Positions 31,447 through 41,219 of a stretch of DNA of 64,000 nucleotides are shown in pieces (the first letter of the stretch is position 1; each line of letters opens with the position of its first letter). The notes under the pieces were generated by a model, which worked only from the letters and a program-made list of their open reading frames with translations, did no database searches and had not been told where the DNA came from. The position numbers were made by a program, and so were the translations under genes. Origin of the DNA: Dyella acidisoli (lineage in GTDB: Bacteria; Pseudomonadota; Gammaproteobacteria; Xanthomonadales; Rhodanobacteraceae); contig NZ_BSOB01000017.1 in the NCBI RefSeq assembly GCF_030160295.1, positions 360,575-424,574 of the forward strand, given 5' to 3'.

Positions 31447-34131
31447 TCAGCGCAAAATCGCAGCGGGATTTTGCTTGGCCTTGAGTGTGGCGCACAACAA
31501 CGTCTGCTCGCTCGTTTGCGCCAGTCCGCGGTCAGCACCGGTGATGTCCTTCAGGCGCGGCTTGAAGTAAGCCTGCAGACGATCAGCCTCGGCCGTGGAG
31601 CAGCCGCCACCGCCCGCCAGTCGCGGCAGAACACCGCTGGCGAAGCTGCCGGTACGGGCCACGACCTGATCGTAGTGCGCCGTGAACCACTGCCACAACG
31701 CTTCGCGCGCCGCCGGGGTGTCGCGACTGCCGCGCAGGATGGCGGCCATCTCGCCGACCTTCACTTGTTTGGTGAGTGCGAAGTCGCGTGCTTGATTTGC
31801 CAGTTCCGGTGTGTCGGTAGCGCTGAGGCCCGCGAGCATCGCGTTGCGCAAAGCGGGATCGGTAGTTTGCGGCAGTTCTGCGATCAATGCGTCCACCGCT
31901 GGCTTGCCGTGTTCCTGCACTGCCACGGCGAGCGCGCTACCGAGCAGGTCCGCATCGGCGGCGGCAAGATCAAGATGCCCGTCGGCCTTCTTGGTCAATG
32001 CGGCATTGCCTTGTTTAAGCAGCGCCGCGCGCACATCCGGTAGCTTGAAATCCAGGGCTAGTGCATGCGCGAGTGCGGTGCGCAGGATGCTGTCGCCGTC
32101 TGCTTCGCCCGCCTTGCGGTGATAGCCGAGCTGCTCCATGCGCGACAGATAAGCCTTGCTTACCCAGTCGACGACTTTCGCGCGTTGCGCATCAGTCTGT
32201 GCTTCGTGGCGATAAATCCACGCAACCGTTTCCAGTGGTGCGATCACGACTTCGCGCGTGCTTGCTCCGGCCAGCGGCTTAAGCGCGGCCAAGGCATCAG
32301 CGGCGTCCAGATCACCATGACGGAAGCCCGCATCGATGCCGTCCGCATAGGCGAGCTGCTCGGTATCGCTCAGCGATGCGATGTGCTTGGTGAGGTCAGC
32401 CCACTGTGACTTCGCCAGGCTGAAGCGGTAATAGCCGCGTGCGTAGGCGTTGGGCATCACCCAGGTTGCGTTGCCGGCATCGGCCAGCTCCATGGTGCCG
32501 GTGGCTTTGTCGAACATTTCGCACTGCACTTTGCTGCCGTCGGCGGTGCCGTAGCGCACGCACATGGGAATGCCCCACACGCGCTTCGCATCGCCCGTGC
32601 TGCCTACCGGCAGATAGCGACTCTGGCTCAGATGCAGAATGGTTTTTCCACCTTTCTGTTCCAGCTTGGTTTGCACGTAAGGCACGCCGGATTGGTCAAG
32701 GAAACTGTTGAAAGCGTGCTTGAAGGTGTCGCCTTGGTTCGCTGCGGTGGCGATCGCGTTGACCAGGTCATCCGCGGTGGCGTTGCCGAATTTGTGTGCC
32801 TGGATGTAGGCACGCATGCCTTTCTGATACGTATCTTCGCCCACGTAGCCTTCGAACATGCCGAGCACGGCCGCACCTTTGCGATAGGTGATGTTGTCGA
32901 ACGCGGTTTCGATATCACCGTTGCCGGTGATCGGCTGGCGAATCTTGCGCGCGCTGACGAGACTGTCGCTCTGCATCGCACCTTGTGCCTGGGTGATGCG
33001 ATCCAGATCGGCGCGGTATTCCGGGTGCACCTTCATGGTGACTTTCTGTTGCATCCAAGTGGCGAAGGCTTCGTTGAGCCACAGGTCGTCCCACCATGCC
33101 AGCGTGACCGTATCGCCGGTCCATTGATGCGCCAGTTCATGCGCGGTGACGTCGAACGAACTGCGCACATACATGGCTGCCGAATCCGGATCGAGCAGCA
33201 ACAACCAATCACGGAAGGTGACCAGGCCCGGGTTTTCCATCGCGCCAGCGGAGAAATCCGGCGCGGCGAGCAGATCGAGTTTGCCGAACGGATAGCCGAA
33301 GCCGTAGTAGTTTTCCAGCGTATGAATGATGCTCGGTGTTTCGCTCAGTACATGCTGCATCCGATGACCTTCGCCGTGCGCGGCGATGCCGCGCAACTGC
33401 AGCACATCACTGCGATAGTCGCTCGGCGCGATGTCAGGACCATTGACGATGTCCCACGGACCTACCGCGAACGCCACCAGATAGGTCGGCAGCGGTTGCG
33501 TACGTGCAAAGCTCAAGGTTTTCCATTTGTCGCCGGCGGAGGTCTCGCTGATCTGCTTGGTGTTGGCTACCGCAGCCAGATCCGAAGGAACAGTTAGCGT
33601 GATGTCATACGGTGTCTTGAAACCCGGTTCGTCGAAACCAGGAAACGCGAAGCGTGCACTGATCGGCTCCATTTGCGTCATCGCATACGGTGTGCCCGCG
33701 TGGCTGACCTTGTACAAGCCTTGCAACTGCTGATTGAGCGGCGCCGTGTAGTCGATGGTGAGCGTGAGTGACTGCGGCTGCAGCGTGCTGCCGAAATCGA
33801 TGCGCGACACGCCTTCGTTCGGTGCCACGGCCATGTATTTGCCGTCGTGGGCGTTGCCCGCGGCATCGGTGATGGTGACCTTGGAAACGTTGAGGTCGCG
33901 ACCATCCAGCCACAGGTAATCGGATGCCTGCTTCAAATCCACCTTGATGGTGGTTGTGCCGGTAAACGTCTGCTGCGCGGGGTCGACCTTGAATGCCAGC
34001 TTGTAAGCCTGCGGCACCGCCCAGCTAGGTAGCTTTCCATGTGGCGCCTGATCGGCCTGCGGAGATGCCAGGGCTGCGCTGCAACATACGGCGAGTGCAG
34101 TCATGGCGAGCGAACGAACGAGGTGGTGCAT
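31447..34131 (-). CDS. M1-family metallopeptidase (aminopeptidase N-like), exported
   Basis: A secreted zinc aminopeptidase of 894 residues. It has a signal peptide (MHHLVRSLAMTALAVCCSAALA), an N-terminal beta domain, the substrate-binding GAMEN motif at 296-300, and the zinc site HELAH (H331, H335) with the third ligand E354 in LNEAFATWMQ. A C-terminal helical ERAP1-like domain follows. It removes N-terminal residues from peptides, probably in the periplasm. The frame is open to 34305 but the ATG at 34131 starts the signal peptide. It is monocistronic, with a strong terminator, and divergent from an orphan response regulator. Confidence 0.92.
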   Translation of the reverse strand: MHHLVRSLAMTALAVCCSAALASPQADQAPHGKLPSWAVPQAYKLAFKVDPAQQTFTGTTTIKVDLKQASDYLWLDGRDLNVSKVTITDAAGNAHDGKYMAVAPNEGVSRIDFGSTLQPQSLTLTIDYTAPLNQQLQGLYKVSHAGTPYAMTQMEPISARFAFPGFDEPGFKTPYDITLTVPSDLAAVANTKQISETSAGDKWKTLSFARTQPLPTYLVAFAVGPWDIVNGPDIAPSDYRSDVLQLRGIAAHGEGHRMQHVLSETPSIIHTLENYYGFGYPFGKLDLLAAPDFSAGAMENPGLVTFRDWLLLLDPDSAAMYVRSSFDVTAHELAHQWTGDTVTLAWWDDLWLNEAFATWMQQKVTMKVHPEYRADLDRITQAQGAMQSDSLVSARKIRQPITGNGDIETAFDNITYRKGAAVLGMFEGYVGEDTYQKGMRAYIQAHKFGNATADDLVNAIATAANQGDTFKHAFNSFLDQSGVPYVQTKLEQKGGKTILHLSQSRYLPVGSTGDAKRVWGIPMCVRYGTADGSKVQCEMFDKATGTMELADAGNATWVMPNAYARGYYRFSLAKSQWADLTKHIASLSDTEQLAYADGIDAGFRHGDLDAADALAALKPLAGASTREVVIAPLETVAWIYRHEAQTDAQRAKVVDWVSKAYLSRMEQLGYHRKAGEADGDSILRTALAHALALDFKLPDVRAALLKQGNAALTKKADGHLDLAAADADLLGSALAVAVQEHGKPAVDALIAELPQTTDPALRNAMLAGLSATDTPELANQARDFALTKQVKVGEMAAILRGSRDTPAAREALWQWFTAHYDQVVARTGSFASGVLPRLAGGGGCSTAEADRLQAYFKPRLKDITGADRGLAQTSEQTLLCATLKAKQNPAAILR

Positions 34132-34263
34132 GGAGAGCTTCCTACGGCAACGAAAAGCATCCACGCTAGGTCGTGTAGGCACAGTGCCACAGTGCCAAAA
34201 GGCATAGTCCTCTGATGATGGGACGCCGCCTGCACCTAAGCTTGACTGCAGGAGGGACCATTG

Positions 34264-35019
34264 ATGAGCACACCGATGAAGGGTCATCCGCCTTTGATCC
34301 CGCATGCACCCGCGCGCGCCATCCGCGTTGCAGTGCTGGAGGAGGACGAGGCATTCCGCTGCGACATTCTGCTACCGGCGCTTCACGATCACGGCTTCAG
34401 CGTGCATGGCATGGCTAGCGCGGCAGAGCTGTATCGGCACATGCTCTCGCAGCAGTTCGATATCGTGCTGCTCGACATCAGCCTTCCCGATGAGGATGGA
34501 TTTACCGTCGCGCAACATCTGCGCGAAACATTGGACATCGGTATCGTCATCCTCAGCGATTGGGCGCATCGCGATCATCACATCCAGGCGCTGAAACGTG
34601 GGGCGGATTTCTATCTAGCCAAGCCGGTCGATGTCGACGTGCTAGTGGCTTCGCTGCACAGTCTTGCGCGCCGGCTTGCACTTCCCATGCTGCATGGCAT
34701 CGCGGCAAATCCCCAGCCTTCTCCTTCGCGCTGGCGAATGGACGCTGGCGGCTGGCGTTTCGTCTCGCCTCATGGAAAAGTGGTTGCACTCACCTCTAGC
34801 GAGCGATGTGTGCTGACCATGCTGATTGCCGCAGGTGATCAACCAGTGTCGCGCGAAGCGCTCGCCGAAGCACTCAGCCAGAACGCCTACGACTCCGACC
34901 CGCATCGCCTGGAAATGATCATTTATCGCTTGCGGCGAAAAGCGCTTGCGCAGGCTGGGCAGGCGCTTTCGCTCATTACGGTGCGCGGCAAGGGTTACAT
35001 GCTGCTTTGCGATTTGTAG
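34264..35019 (+). CDS. OmpR/PhoB-family response regulator
   Basis: A 251-residue regulator. The N-terminal receiver (about 20-135) has the acidic pair in LEEDEAF, phospho-acceptor D in VLLDISLPDEDG, S in VILSDWA and K in LAKPVD. The C-terminal winged helix (about 155-250) ends in TVRGKGYMLL. A good ribosome-binding site, GGAGGGA, lies about 8 bases before the ATG. No sensor kinase gene is adjacent, so it is an orphan; it could receive phosphate from a kinase elsewhere. It is divergent from the M1 peptidase gene. Confidence 0.88.
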   Translation: MSTPMKGHPPLIPHAPARAIRVAVLEEDEAFRCDILLPALHDHGFSVHGMASAAELYRHMLSQQFDIVLLDISLPDEDGFTVAQHLRETLDIGIVILSDWAHRDHHIQALKRGADFYLAKPVDVDVLVASLHSLARRLALPMLHGIAANPQPSPSRWRMDAGGWRFVSPHGKVVALTSSERCVLTMLIAAGDQPVSREALAEALSQNAYDSDPHRLEMIIYRLRRKALAQAGQALSLITVRGKGYMLLCDL

Positions 35020-35593
35020 AGCGCATCCAAAAATCGTCAAGTGCCCGCTGCGGATGGTTTTTCGTCAATCCAGCCTGCGAGGAACTCTGTACACCCTCAC
35101 GGTCGTCATTCCCGCGAAAGCGGGAATCCATCTTCGCTTCTGGCCTCAGGGCAACATGGATTCCCGCTTTCGCGGGAATGACGGCCATACATAGATTGCG
35201 GTGTATGCGAACCTAACATTGACATGTGGATCTCGCGTTGAGATTTGCATGCGCACACCATGAACCCATGTGCTGTGATCGCGAGTGCAAGCAATACTGG
35301 CCTTCATGGCCCGTAAAAAATCACGTTGACGGCATGTCGCCCTAGAAGCGCAAGCATGTTCCAGCGCATCTTGTCAGATAAATCGCAAGCTTCCTCTCTC
35401 GATTTTCCACTCGCGTTGTCCGAGAGAGAGACGTCATCAACACCATTTCTTTCAAATCCAAGCGCAGCACCATTTGAGCGGCATGCACGCTCTTTCGTGC
35501 ACAGCATGCACGGATGTGATCAAGCGTGAGATTGCGAACAATAAGGTGATATTCCGTGCATTTGTGTGCGTGACACACCTCCACGCGTGAACG
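35020..35593. other. intergenic stretch with a family A repeat
   Basis: There is no gene here that I can support. A family A repeat is at 35103-35187. A short hairpin with arms CTCTCTCG (35394-35401) and CGAGAGAG (35421-35428) is also visible. The region probably replaced the lost 5' half of the following subtilase gene. Confidence 0.5.
35103..35187. repeat. family A inverted repeat
   Basis: The arms GTCATTCCCGCGAAAGCGGG and CCCGCTTTCGCGGGAATGAC are perfectly complementary around a 45-base spacer. Confidence 0.85.
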
Positions 35594-36559
35594 GATGGCG
35601 TACCTGACAATACACACGTGGCACAGGTGATCAGCATGAGCTTGGGCGGTCAGGAAGCGTGTACCACCGACGCTCCGGAATACACCGCCATCAACGACGC
35701 GATCAGCCGCGGCACCACCGTTGTCGTAGCCGCAGGCAACAACTCGGCGGATGTATCCGGCTTTACGCCCGCCAGTTGTCCCGGCGTTATCGCGGTTGCG
35801 TCAAACGGCATCACTGGCAAGCGCGCTTTCTATTCCAACTACGGCAAGGGCGTGACCCTTTCGGCTCCGGGTGGCGGTATCTATGCCAACGACGCCTCAT
35901 CGGGCAATGTGGTCAACAACGGTTTCGTTTGGTCCTCCATCAATGATGGCGCCACAACACCCGGCAATCCCACTTACGGCGGTATGGCCGGTACTTCGCA
36001 AGCGACACCGCACGTCAGTGGCACCGTGGCGATGATCATCGGCGCAACGAAGGCGGCTGGATTGGCGACGCCATCGCCGGCCGACATCGCGAATGTCTTG
36101 GTGAAATCGGCTCGTCCGTTCCCGGTGGCCGAGGATCACGTTATCGGCGCCGGCATCGTTGATGCCGCCGCTGCGGTCAATCTTGCCTTGAATGGCGACA
36201 CCGGCAACCCGGGCGATGGCGGTAACGATCCAGGCGCCACACTGACCAAGGGCGTGATCCTCTCCGGCCAGACCATCGGCGCAGGTGCTGGGGTTCGCTA
36301 CTCGATCACCGTGCCGGCCGGCGCCACGACGCTGAACATCCGCACCATCGGTGGCAGCGGTGGTGACGTATCGTTGTACGTCAAGGCTGGTAGCTCGCCG
36401 GTTGCCGATGGCAGCGATGCCGACTTCAGCTCGGTCAAGCCCGGCAACAACGAAGCCGTAGTCATCCAGAAACCGGAGGCAACCACGTATTACATCCTCG
36501 TGGTCGGTGGTGAGAGCGCCACCAGTAACCTTTCCGTATTGGCCGACTACAACCCGTAA
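35594..36559 (+). pseudogene. S8 (subtilisin-family) serine peptidase, 5'-truncated, with PPC domain
   Basis: The frame opens just after an in-frame TGA and immediately enters conserved subtilase sequence (DGVPDNTHVAQVISMSLGG). The oxyanion asparagine (VVVAAGNNS) and the catalytic serine (GGMAGTSQATPHVSG) are present. The signal peptide, propeptide and the Asp and His of the catalytic triad are missing, about half of a typical enzyme. A C-terminal pre-peptidase (PPC) domain is complete (about 215-313, ending VLADYNP). The GTG at 35618 is the only early start and lies in mid-domain. The product cannot be an active protease. A strong terminator follows, so the 3' end is original. Confidence 0.82.
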
Positions 36560-36585
36560 TTGCACCCGCTAGTTGCATGCAAGAA

Positions 36586-36617
36586 GAACCCCGGCCTGCA
36601 AACCGGGGTTCTTTTTT
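36586..36617 (+). terminator. Rho-independent terminator after the truncated subtilase
   Basis: Perfect 9-bp stem GAACCCCGG/CCGGGGTTC followed by TTTTTT on the plus strand, 27 bases after the stop codon. Confidence 0.88.
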
Positions 36618-36692
36618 GATGGTTCCGTATCCCCTCATTGTCCATGGCGAAGCACCTTTTCATTGCTAATATCGATTATTACAGCAATACTT

Positions 36693-36707
36693 ATAGATAC
36701 CATCTAT
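36693..36707. promoter_or_regulatory. probable OxyR binding half-site (autoregulation)
   Basis: ATAGATACCATCTAT matches the OxyR consensus half-site ATAGntnnnanCTAT at every specified base. It lies 14 bases before the oxyR start. A weaker match (ATCGATTATTACAGC) lies 7 bases upstream, the spacing expected for tetramer binding. Confidence 0.65.
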
Positions 36708-36720
36708 TATTGAGTTCGTC

Positions 36721-37665
36721 ATGAACCTGCGCGATCTCCATTATCTGGTCTCCCTGGCCGAGCACCGGCACTTCGGGCGCGCCGCCGAAGCTTGCTTTGT
36801 CAGCCAGCCCACGCTTTCCACCCAAATCAAAAAGCTGGAAGACGAGTTGGGTGTCGCGCTCGTTGAACGCACGCCGCGTAAAGTGCTGCTCACGGATGTT
36901 GGTCGCGACATCGCCAACCGCGCGCGCGATGTGTTGAACGAAATCGAGCAGATCAAAGGCATCGCGCGGCGAACGGTGGATCCGGAATCGGGCACGGTGC
37001 GGTTGGGCATCTTCCCTACGTTAGGTCCTTACTTGCTGCCGCACGTTGTGCCGATGGTGAGTCAGCGGTTCCCGCGCCTGGAACTGCTGCTGGTCGAAGA
37101 AAAAACAGAAGTGGTACTGCATCGTTTGCGTGAAGGAAAGCTCGACGCAGGCATTCTCGCGTTGCCCATCCACGACGACAGCCTGCATGCGGAGTTCCTG
37201 TTCGAGGAACCCTTCCTGCTTGCCGTGCCGCAATCGCATCCACTGGCCAAGCGTCCACAGTTGAAACTCAACGATCTTTCCGATCAGAGCCTTTTGTTGC
37301 TGGAGGACGGCCATTGCCTGCGCGACCAGGCGCTGGAGGTATGTCATATGGCGGGCGCTGGCGAGAAAAATGGTTTCCGCGCCACCAGCTTGGAAACGCT
37401 GCGCCAAATGGTAGCCGCCAATGTCGGTATCACGCTGTTGCCCACGCTCGCAGTAAAACCACCGGTCGCTCAGGCACCGAATCTACAGCTGGTGGAATTC
37501 AGCGGACATCCGCCGAGCCGGCGCATTGCGATGGTATGGCGCAAGAGTTCGGCCATGGGCAGCTTCCTGAAACAGCTTGCGGAAGTCTTCAAGCATTTGC
37601 CGAGGGATCTGCTCGATCCGCATAGCGCGGCGGCTGCATCGGCGAAGCGACGGCGGATGGCTTGA
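36721..37665 (+). CDS. oxyR: hydrogen-peroxide sensor and LysR-type regulator OxyR
   Basis: A 314-residue LysR-type regulator. The N-terminal winged HTH reads HFGRAAEACFVSQPTLSTQ. The effector domain has the redox pair C199 (EDGHCLRDQALEVC) and C208, at exactly the positions known from E. coli OxyR, where peroxide drives the disulfide that switches on antioxidant genes. An OxyR half-site directly upstream suggests autoregulation. The start ATG has no clear Shine-Dalgarno sequence. katG or ahpC genes are not present nearby. Confidence 0.94.
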   Translation: MNLRDLHYLVSLAEHRHFGRAAEACFVSQPTLSTQIKKLEDELGVALVERTPRKVLLTDVGRDIANRARDVLNEIEQIKGIARRTVDPESGTVRLGIFPTLGPYLLPHVVPMVSQRFPRLELLLVEEKTEVVLHRLREGKLDAGILALPIHDDSLHAEFLFEEPFLLAVPQSHPLAKRPQLKLNDLSDQSLLLLEDGHCLRDQALEVCHMAGAGEKNGFRATSLETLRQMVAANVGITLLPTLAVKPPVAQAPNLQLVEFSGHPPSRRIAMVWRKSSAMGSFLKQLAEVFKHLPRDLLDPHSAAAASAKRRRMA

Positions 37666-37742
37666 TATGCAGCTGCATCGCGCACCAGGATTGCACGCGA
37701 TGTTCTTCTTTGCCTCGCCGTTATTTCCTAGGATGCGGAACA

Positions 37743-37773
37743 AGCTGCCCCCCCTGCAAGCAGGGGAGGGGGC
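37743..37773. repeat. short family B-like hairpin
   Basis: CCCCCCTGCAAGCAGGGGAGGG forms a small hairpin between oxyR and prmC, similar to the left arm of the element at 24364. Confidence 0.45.
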
Positions 37774-37818
37774 GATTCTGGCATCGATGAAGATATTCAC
37801 ACGGCGGAGGCATTCGAC

Positions 37819-38691
37819 TTGAATCGCCCTGCATCCAACATCCGCCGCGCACTCAGCGACGCAACACAACGACTCGGCGACCGCGTCGATGCGGAAGTGT
37901 TGCTTGCGTACGCTTTGGATAAACCTCGCAGCTGGTTGATCGCCCATGCCGACGATCTGCTTCCACTCGATTACGCGGCAGCCTATGCCTTGCTGATCGA
38001 ACAGCGCGAAGCGGGGGAGCCAATTGCGTACATCACCGGGCGGCGCGGTTTCTGGTCGCTTGATCTGGAAGTGACACCCGCTACGCTCATTCCACGTCCC
38101 GAAACGGAGCTGCTGGTAGAGCTTGCATTGGAACGCCTGCCTACCGATCGTGCCTGCCGCGTGCTTGATCTAGGCACGGGTTCCGGCGCCATTGCCTTGG
38201 CCATTGCACGTGAACGTCCTGCTTCGAAGATCGTCGCGACCGATGCGAGCATCGACGCACTTGAAGTGGCGCAACGCAATGCACGGCGTCATCACATCGG
38301 CAACGTCAACTTTGTGCATGGCGAATGGTTTGCGCCATTGGGCGATAGCTGTTTCGACATCATTGTTTCCAATCCACCCTATATCGAAAGCGGCGATCCG
38401 CATTTGCAGCAGGGTGATTTGCGTTTCGAACCGATGAGTGCACTCGCATCGGGAACCGATGGACTCGATGACATTCGCCGCATTGTGCGTGATGCCGGAC
38501 TTCACCTCGTTCCTGACGGATGGTTGTTGTTCGAGCACGGTTGGCATCAAGGTGATGCAGCGCGCATGCTGCTTCGCGACGCAGGTTTCGTGGAGCTTTC
38601 AACCGCACGTGATCTTGAGCAACGAGATCGCGTCAGCCTAGGACATTGGTTGGTCAGCAGCGGTTGCCATTCACCGCGAAGTTCGGCGTAG
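37819..38691 (+). CDS. prmC: peptide chain release factor N5-glutamine methyltransferase
   Basis: A 290-residue SAM-dependent methyltransferase that modifies the GGQ glutamine of release factors RF1 and RF2. The N-terminal helical domain contains GEPIAYITGRRGFW. The catalytic domain has the SAM motif VLDLGTGSGAIALAIA and the glutamine-binding NPPYIES. It begins with TTG at 37819, preceded at 8 bases by GGAGG, which decides the start because no ATG fits. It stands alone here, not next to prfA. Confidence 0.93.
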   Translation: MNRPASNIRRALSDATQRLGDRVDAEVLLAYALDKPRSWLIAHADDLLPLDYAAAYALLIEQREAGEPIAYITGRRGFWSLDLEVTPATLIPRPETELLVELALERLPTDRACRVLDLGTGSGAIALAIARERPASKIVATDASIDALEVAQRNARRHHIGNVNFVHGEWFAPLGDSCFDIIVSNPPYIESGDPHLQQGDLRFEPMSALASGTDGLDDIRRIVRDAGLHLVPDGWLLFEHGWHQGDAARMLLRDAGFVELSTARDLEQRDRVSLGHWLVSSGCHSPRSSA

Positions 38692-38777
38692 ACTGCAGGC
38701 GTTACTAAAAGGGGCCCGGGTTCTGTCGGCGCATCCGGGCACGAAAACGAATAACGTTTTGCCCCGGATGCACTCTC

Positions 38778-41096
38778 ATGAATAACCGTTGCATTGCCGC
38801 TCACCATTCGCTTGCGTCGCGGCCTTTGTCGTATGCGATTCATTCGCTTCTGATGATTTTGCTCGCGCCCGCTGCTATGGCGCAAACCAGCACCTTGCCT
38901 GCATCGTCCAGCACGACCGCACCACCACCTTCGAGCAGCAGCCAACAACAAGCAGTGACACTGAGCGAAGTGATGGTGACGGCAAACCGCCGCCGCGAGC
39001 CGCAACGCGAAGTACCCATGCACGTGGATACGGTGCAGGCAGCAACCTTGCAGCAACTGGGTGCGAAGAACCTCAACGACTACGTGTCGTATCAGCCTGG
39101 CGTGTTCTTTGCCAGCGCAGGTGGCGCGGGGGAGGGCGAGCTGGTGATGCGCGGCGTGTCGACCGGCAACCAGACCAGCCCGACGGTGTCGCTTTACATT
39201 GACGATGTGCCAGTGGGCGGCAGCACCGTGTATGCCGCTTCAGCCACGTTTCTATTTGACCCGGCGCTGCTTGATCTCGATCACATCGAATTCCTGTATG
39301 GACCGCAGGGCACGCTTTACGGTGCCGGTTCGATGGGTGGCTTGGTGAAATACGTAACGGTGAAGCCTGATCTCAGCGGTGTTTCGGGCGACGTGGGTGG
39401 CGACATCTCCAACACCAATCGCGGCGGCACGAGCTATTCCGAACACGCGTCGATCAGCTTTCCATTGGTCAAAGACAAAGCGGCATTGCGTATATCGGTG
39501 GTGGACCAGCACACCACCGGCGTGTATCGAGCAATAGGCGAAACGCCGGCGGGCGGTGCCGATCGCACGCATACCAAGGGTGCGCGTGTGCAATTGGAAG
39601 TCGACCCGATCGACAAGCTCACGTTGAACGTCACTGCCATGGCACAGAAGATCATGGCTGACGGCTTGTCGATGGGTGACTTCAATTTGCAGGGACAGCC
39701 CATTTCTGGCGGCCCCTACAATCGTGCACTCAATCATCGCGAGCCGTTCACTCAGACGCTGCAGCTGTATTCCTTCCACGCCGGGTATGACTTTAACTGG
39801 GCTACGTTGGACTGGATCAGCTCTTACCAGAATTTCGTCAATCACAGCGTGCAGGATTATCCCGATTCATTCCTCAATCTGTTGAACCAGGTTGGACCTT
39901 TGTTCGGTGTGAATCAGACGCTCAGCTCGCTGTATGTCGATTCGCAGTATTCCGTGCACAAGAGTTCGCAGGAGATTCGTTTCACTTCGCGTAAGAACGA
40001 AAACTTCGACTGGCTGTTCGGCTTGTGGCTCAATCGCGAGAACGTATGGGAGCAGTACACGCTACAAGGCGACAATGCGCCGCCGCCTGGCGTGACACCG
40101 TTGATCCACCAGTACGTCAATGCAAGCTTCAAAGAATATGCAGGCTATGGCGATGTCACCTGGCATGCCAACCCGACGCTGGATCTTACCGTTGGTGCGC
40201 GCGCGAGCGGCAACTCGCAGCATCTGTCGAACTTCGAAGACGGCCCCTTCGCGGGCAGCCCAGGCGGCTTCCGTGAGCATATGAATAGCCAGGACGTCAC
40301 CAAGATGATCACGCTGACCTGGCGGCCTACCGACAAGGATAGCTTCTACATGCGCGCGTCCACCGGCTATCGGCCGGGAGGTTTGCAGGCGCCGTTGCAA
40401 AGCACGCTACTGGTGCCCAATCCCAATGCCACGAGCACGTTCGGTTCCGACGACCTGGATAGTTACGAACTTGGCTATAAGGGCAGCTATCTGGATCGTC
40501 ATTTGAATGTGGGCATCGACGGCTACGACATCGAATGGCATCACATGCAGCTCTTCACCTATACGCTCGGCAACACCATCATCCAGAACGCGGGCGATGC
40601 GCGCATCAAGGGCATAGAGATCCAAGGAAGTTATTCGAACCATTCGTGGGAGTTCGGCGCATCGGGTGCCTATACCGATGCCTTTACCGACAACGGTGCA
40701 CCGCAGCTCGGCATACAGCCCGATGCGCCGCTGCCGTATTCGGCCCGATGGGCGGGCACGGTGAGCGGCAAGTACAAATTCGTGGTGGCGGGAACGAATG
40801 CTTATGTCGGCGCAGTGGTGCGCGGTTCCAGTCACCGCAATGCGGGTTTCGACGGTGACGTCAGCGATCCGAACTTCAAGCTGCCCGGCTTCATGTTCCT
40901 CGATTTCAATATGGGTGTGAACCTGCGCGGCGGTGCGAACGTCGATCTCTACGTACGCAATGCGCTCAACCGGAGAGTGCCGATTGGCACGCTCAATGAT
41001 GAAGCGGTGAATTTCTTAGCTTCGGTGGGTGGGCCGATGCTGGTGCAGATGTCGACGCCGCGCACGGTGGGTGTGGCGTTCAATGTGCTGTTTTAG
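38778..41096 (+). CDS. TonB-dependent receptor
   Basis: An outer-membrane receptor of 772 residues with a signal peptide (cut after APAAMA) and a low-complexity S/T/P linker. A TonB-box-like segment (LSEVMVTANRRRE) is followed by a plug domain (VPMHVDTVQAATLQQLGAKNLNDYVSY begins it; LYGPQGTLYGAGSMGGLVKYVT is its conserved end), then a beta barrel ending in TVGVAFNVLF. The plug resembles receptors of the IroN/FyuA-like, sphingomonad-expanded type with unknown substrates. No transporter or regulator is adjacent, so the ligand cannot be inferred. Confidence 0.88.
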   Translation: MNNRCIAAHHSLASRPLSYAIHSLLMILLAPAAMAQTSTLPASSSTTAPPPSSSSQQQAVTLSEVMVTANRRREPQREVPMHVDTVQAATLQQLGAKNLNDYVSYQPGVFFASAGGAGEGELVMRGVSTGNQTSPTVSLYIDDVPVGGSTVYAASATFLFDPALLDLDHIEFLYGPQGTLYGAGSMGGLVKYVTVKPDLSGVSGDVGGDISNTNRGGTSYSEHASISFPLVKDKAALRISVVDQHTTGVYRAIGETPAGGADRTHTKGARVQLEVDPIDKLTLNVTAMAQKIMADGLSMGDFNLQGQPISGGPYNRALNHREPFTQTLQLYSFHAGYDFNWATLDWISSYQNFVNHSVQDYPDSFLNLLNQVGPLFGVNQTLSSLYVDSQYSVHKSSQEIRFTSRKNENFDWLFGLWLNRENVWEQYTLQGDNAPPPGVTPLIHQYVNASFKEYAGYGDVTWHANPTLDLTVGARASGNSQHLSNFEDGPFAGSPGGFREHMNSQDVTKMITLTWRPTDKDSFYMRASTGYRPGGLQAPLQSTLLVPNPNATSTFGSDDLDSYELGYKGSYLDRHLNVGIDGYDIEWHHMQLFTYTLGNTIIQNAGDARIKGIEIQGSYSNHSWEFGASGAYTDAFTDNGAPQLGIQPDAPLPYSARWAGTVSGKYKFVVAGTNAYVGAVVRGSSHRNAGFDGDVSDPNFKLPGFMFLDFNMGVNLRGGANVDLYVRNALNRRVPIGTLNDEAVNFLASVGGPMLVQMSTPRTVGVAFNVLF

Positions 41097-41119
41097 CTAA
41101 AGAACTACATGCCTCAGAG

Positions 41120-41200
41120 CCGTCATTCCCGCGAAAGCGGGAATCCATCTTCGCCTTTACATCAAAGCAAATGGATTCCCGCTTTCGCGGGAATGACGGC
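41120..41200. repeat. family A inverted repeat
   Basis: The arms CGTCATTCCCGCGAAAGCGG and CCGCTTTCGCGGGAATGACG are perfectly complementary. The element sits between convergent genes (TonB receptor and RND transporter). Confidence 0.85.
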
Positions 41201-41219
41201 CCTGTGGATTACGCGGGGC

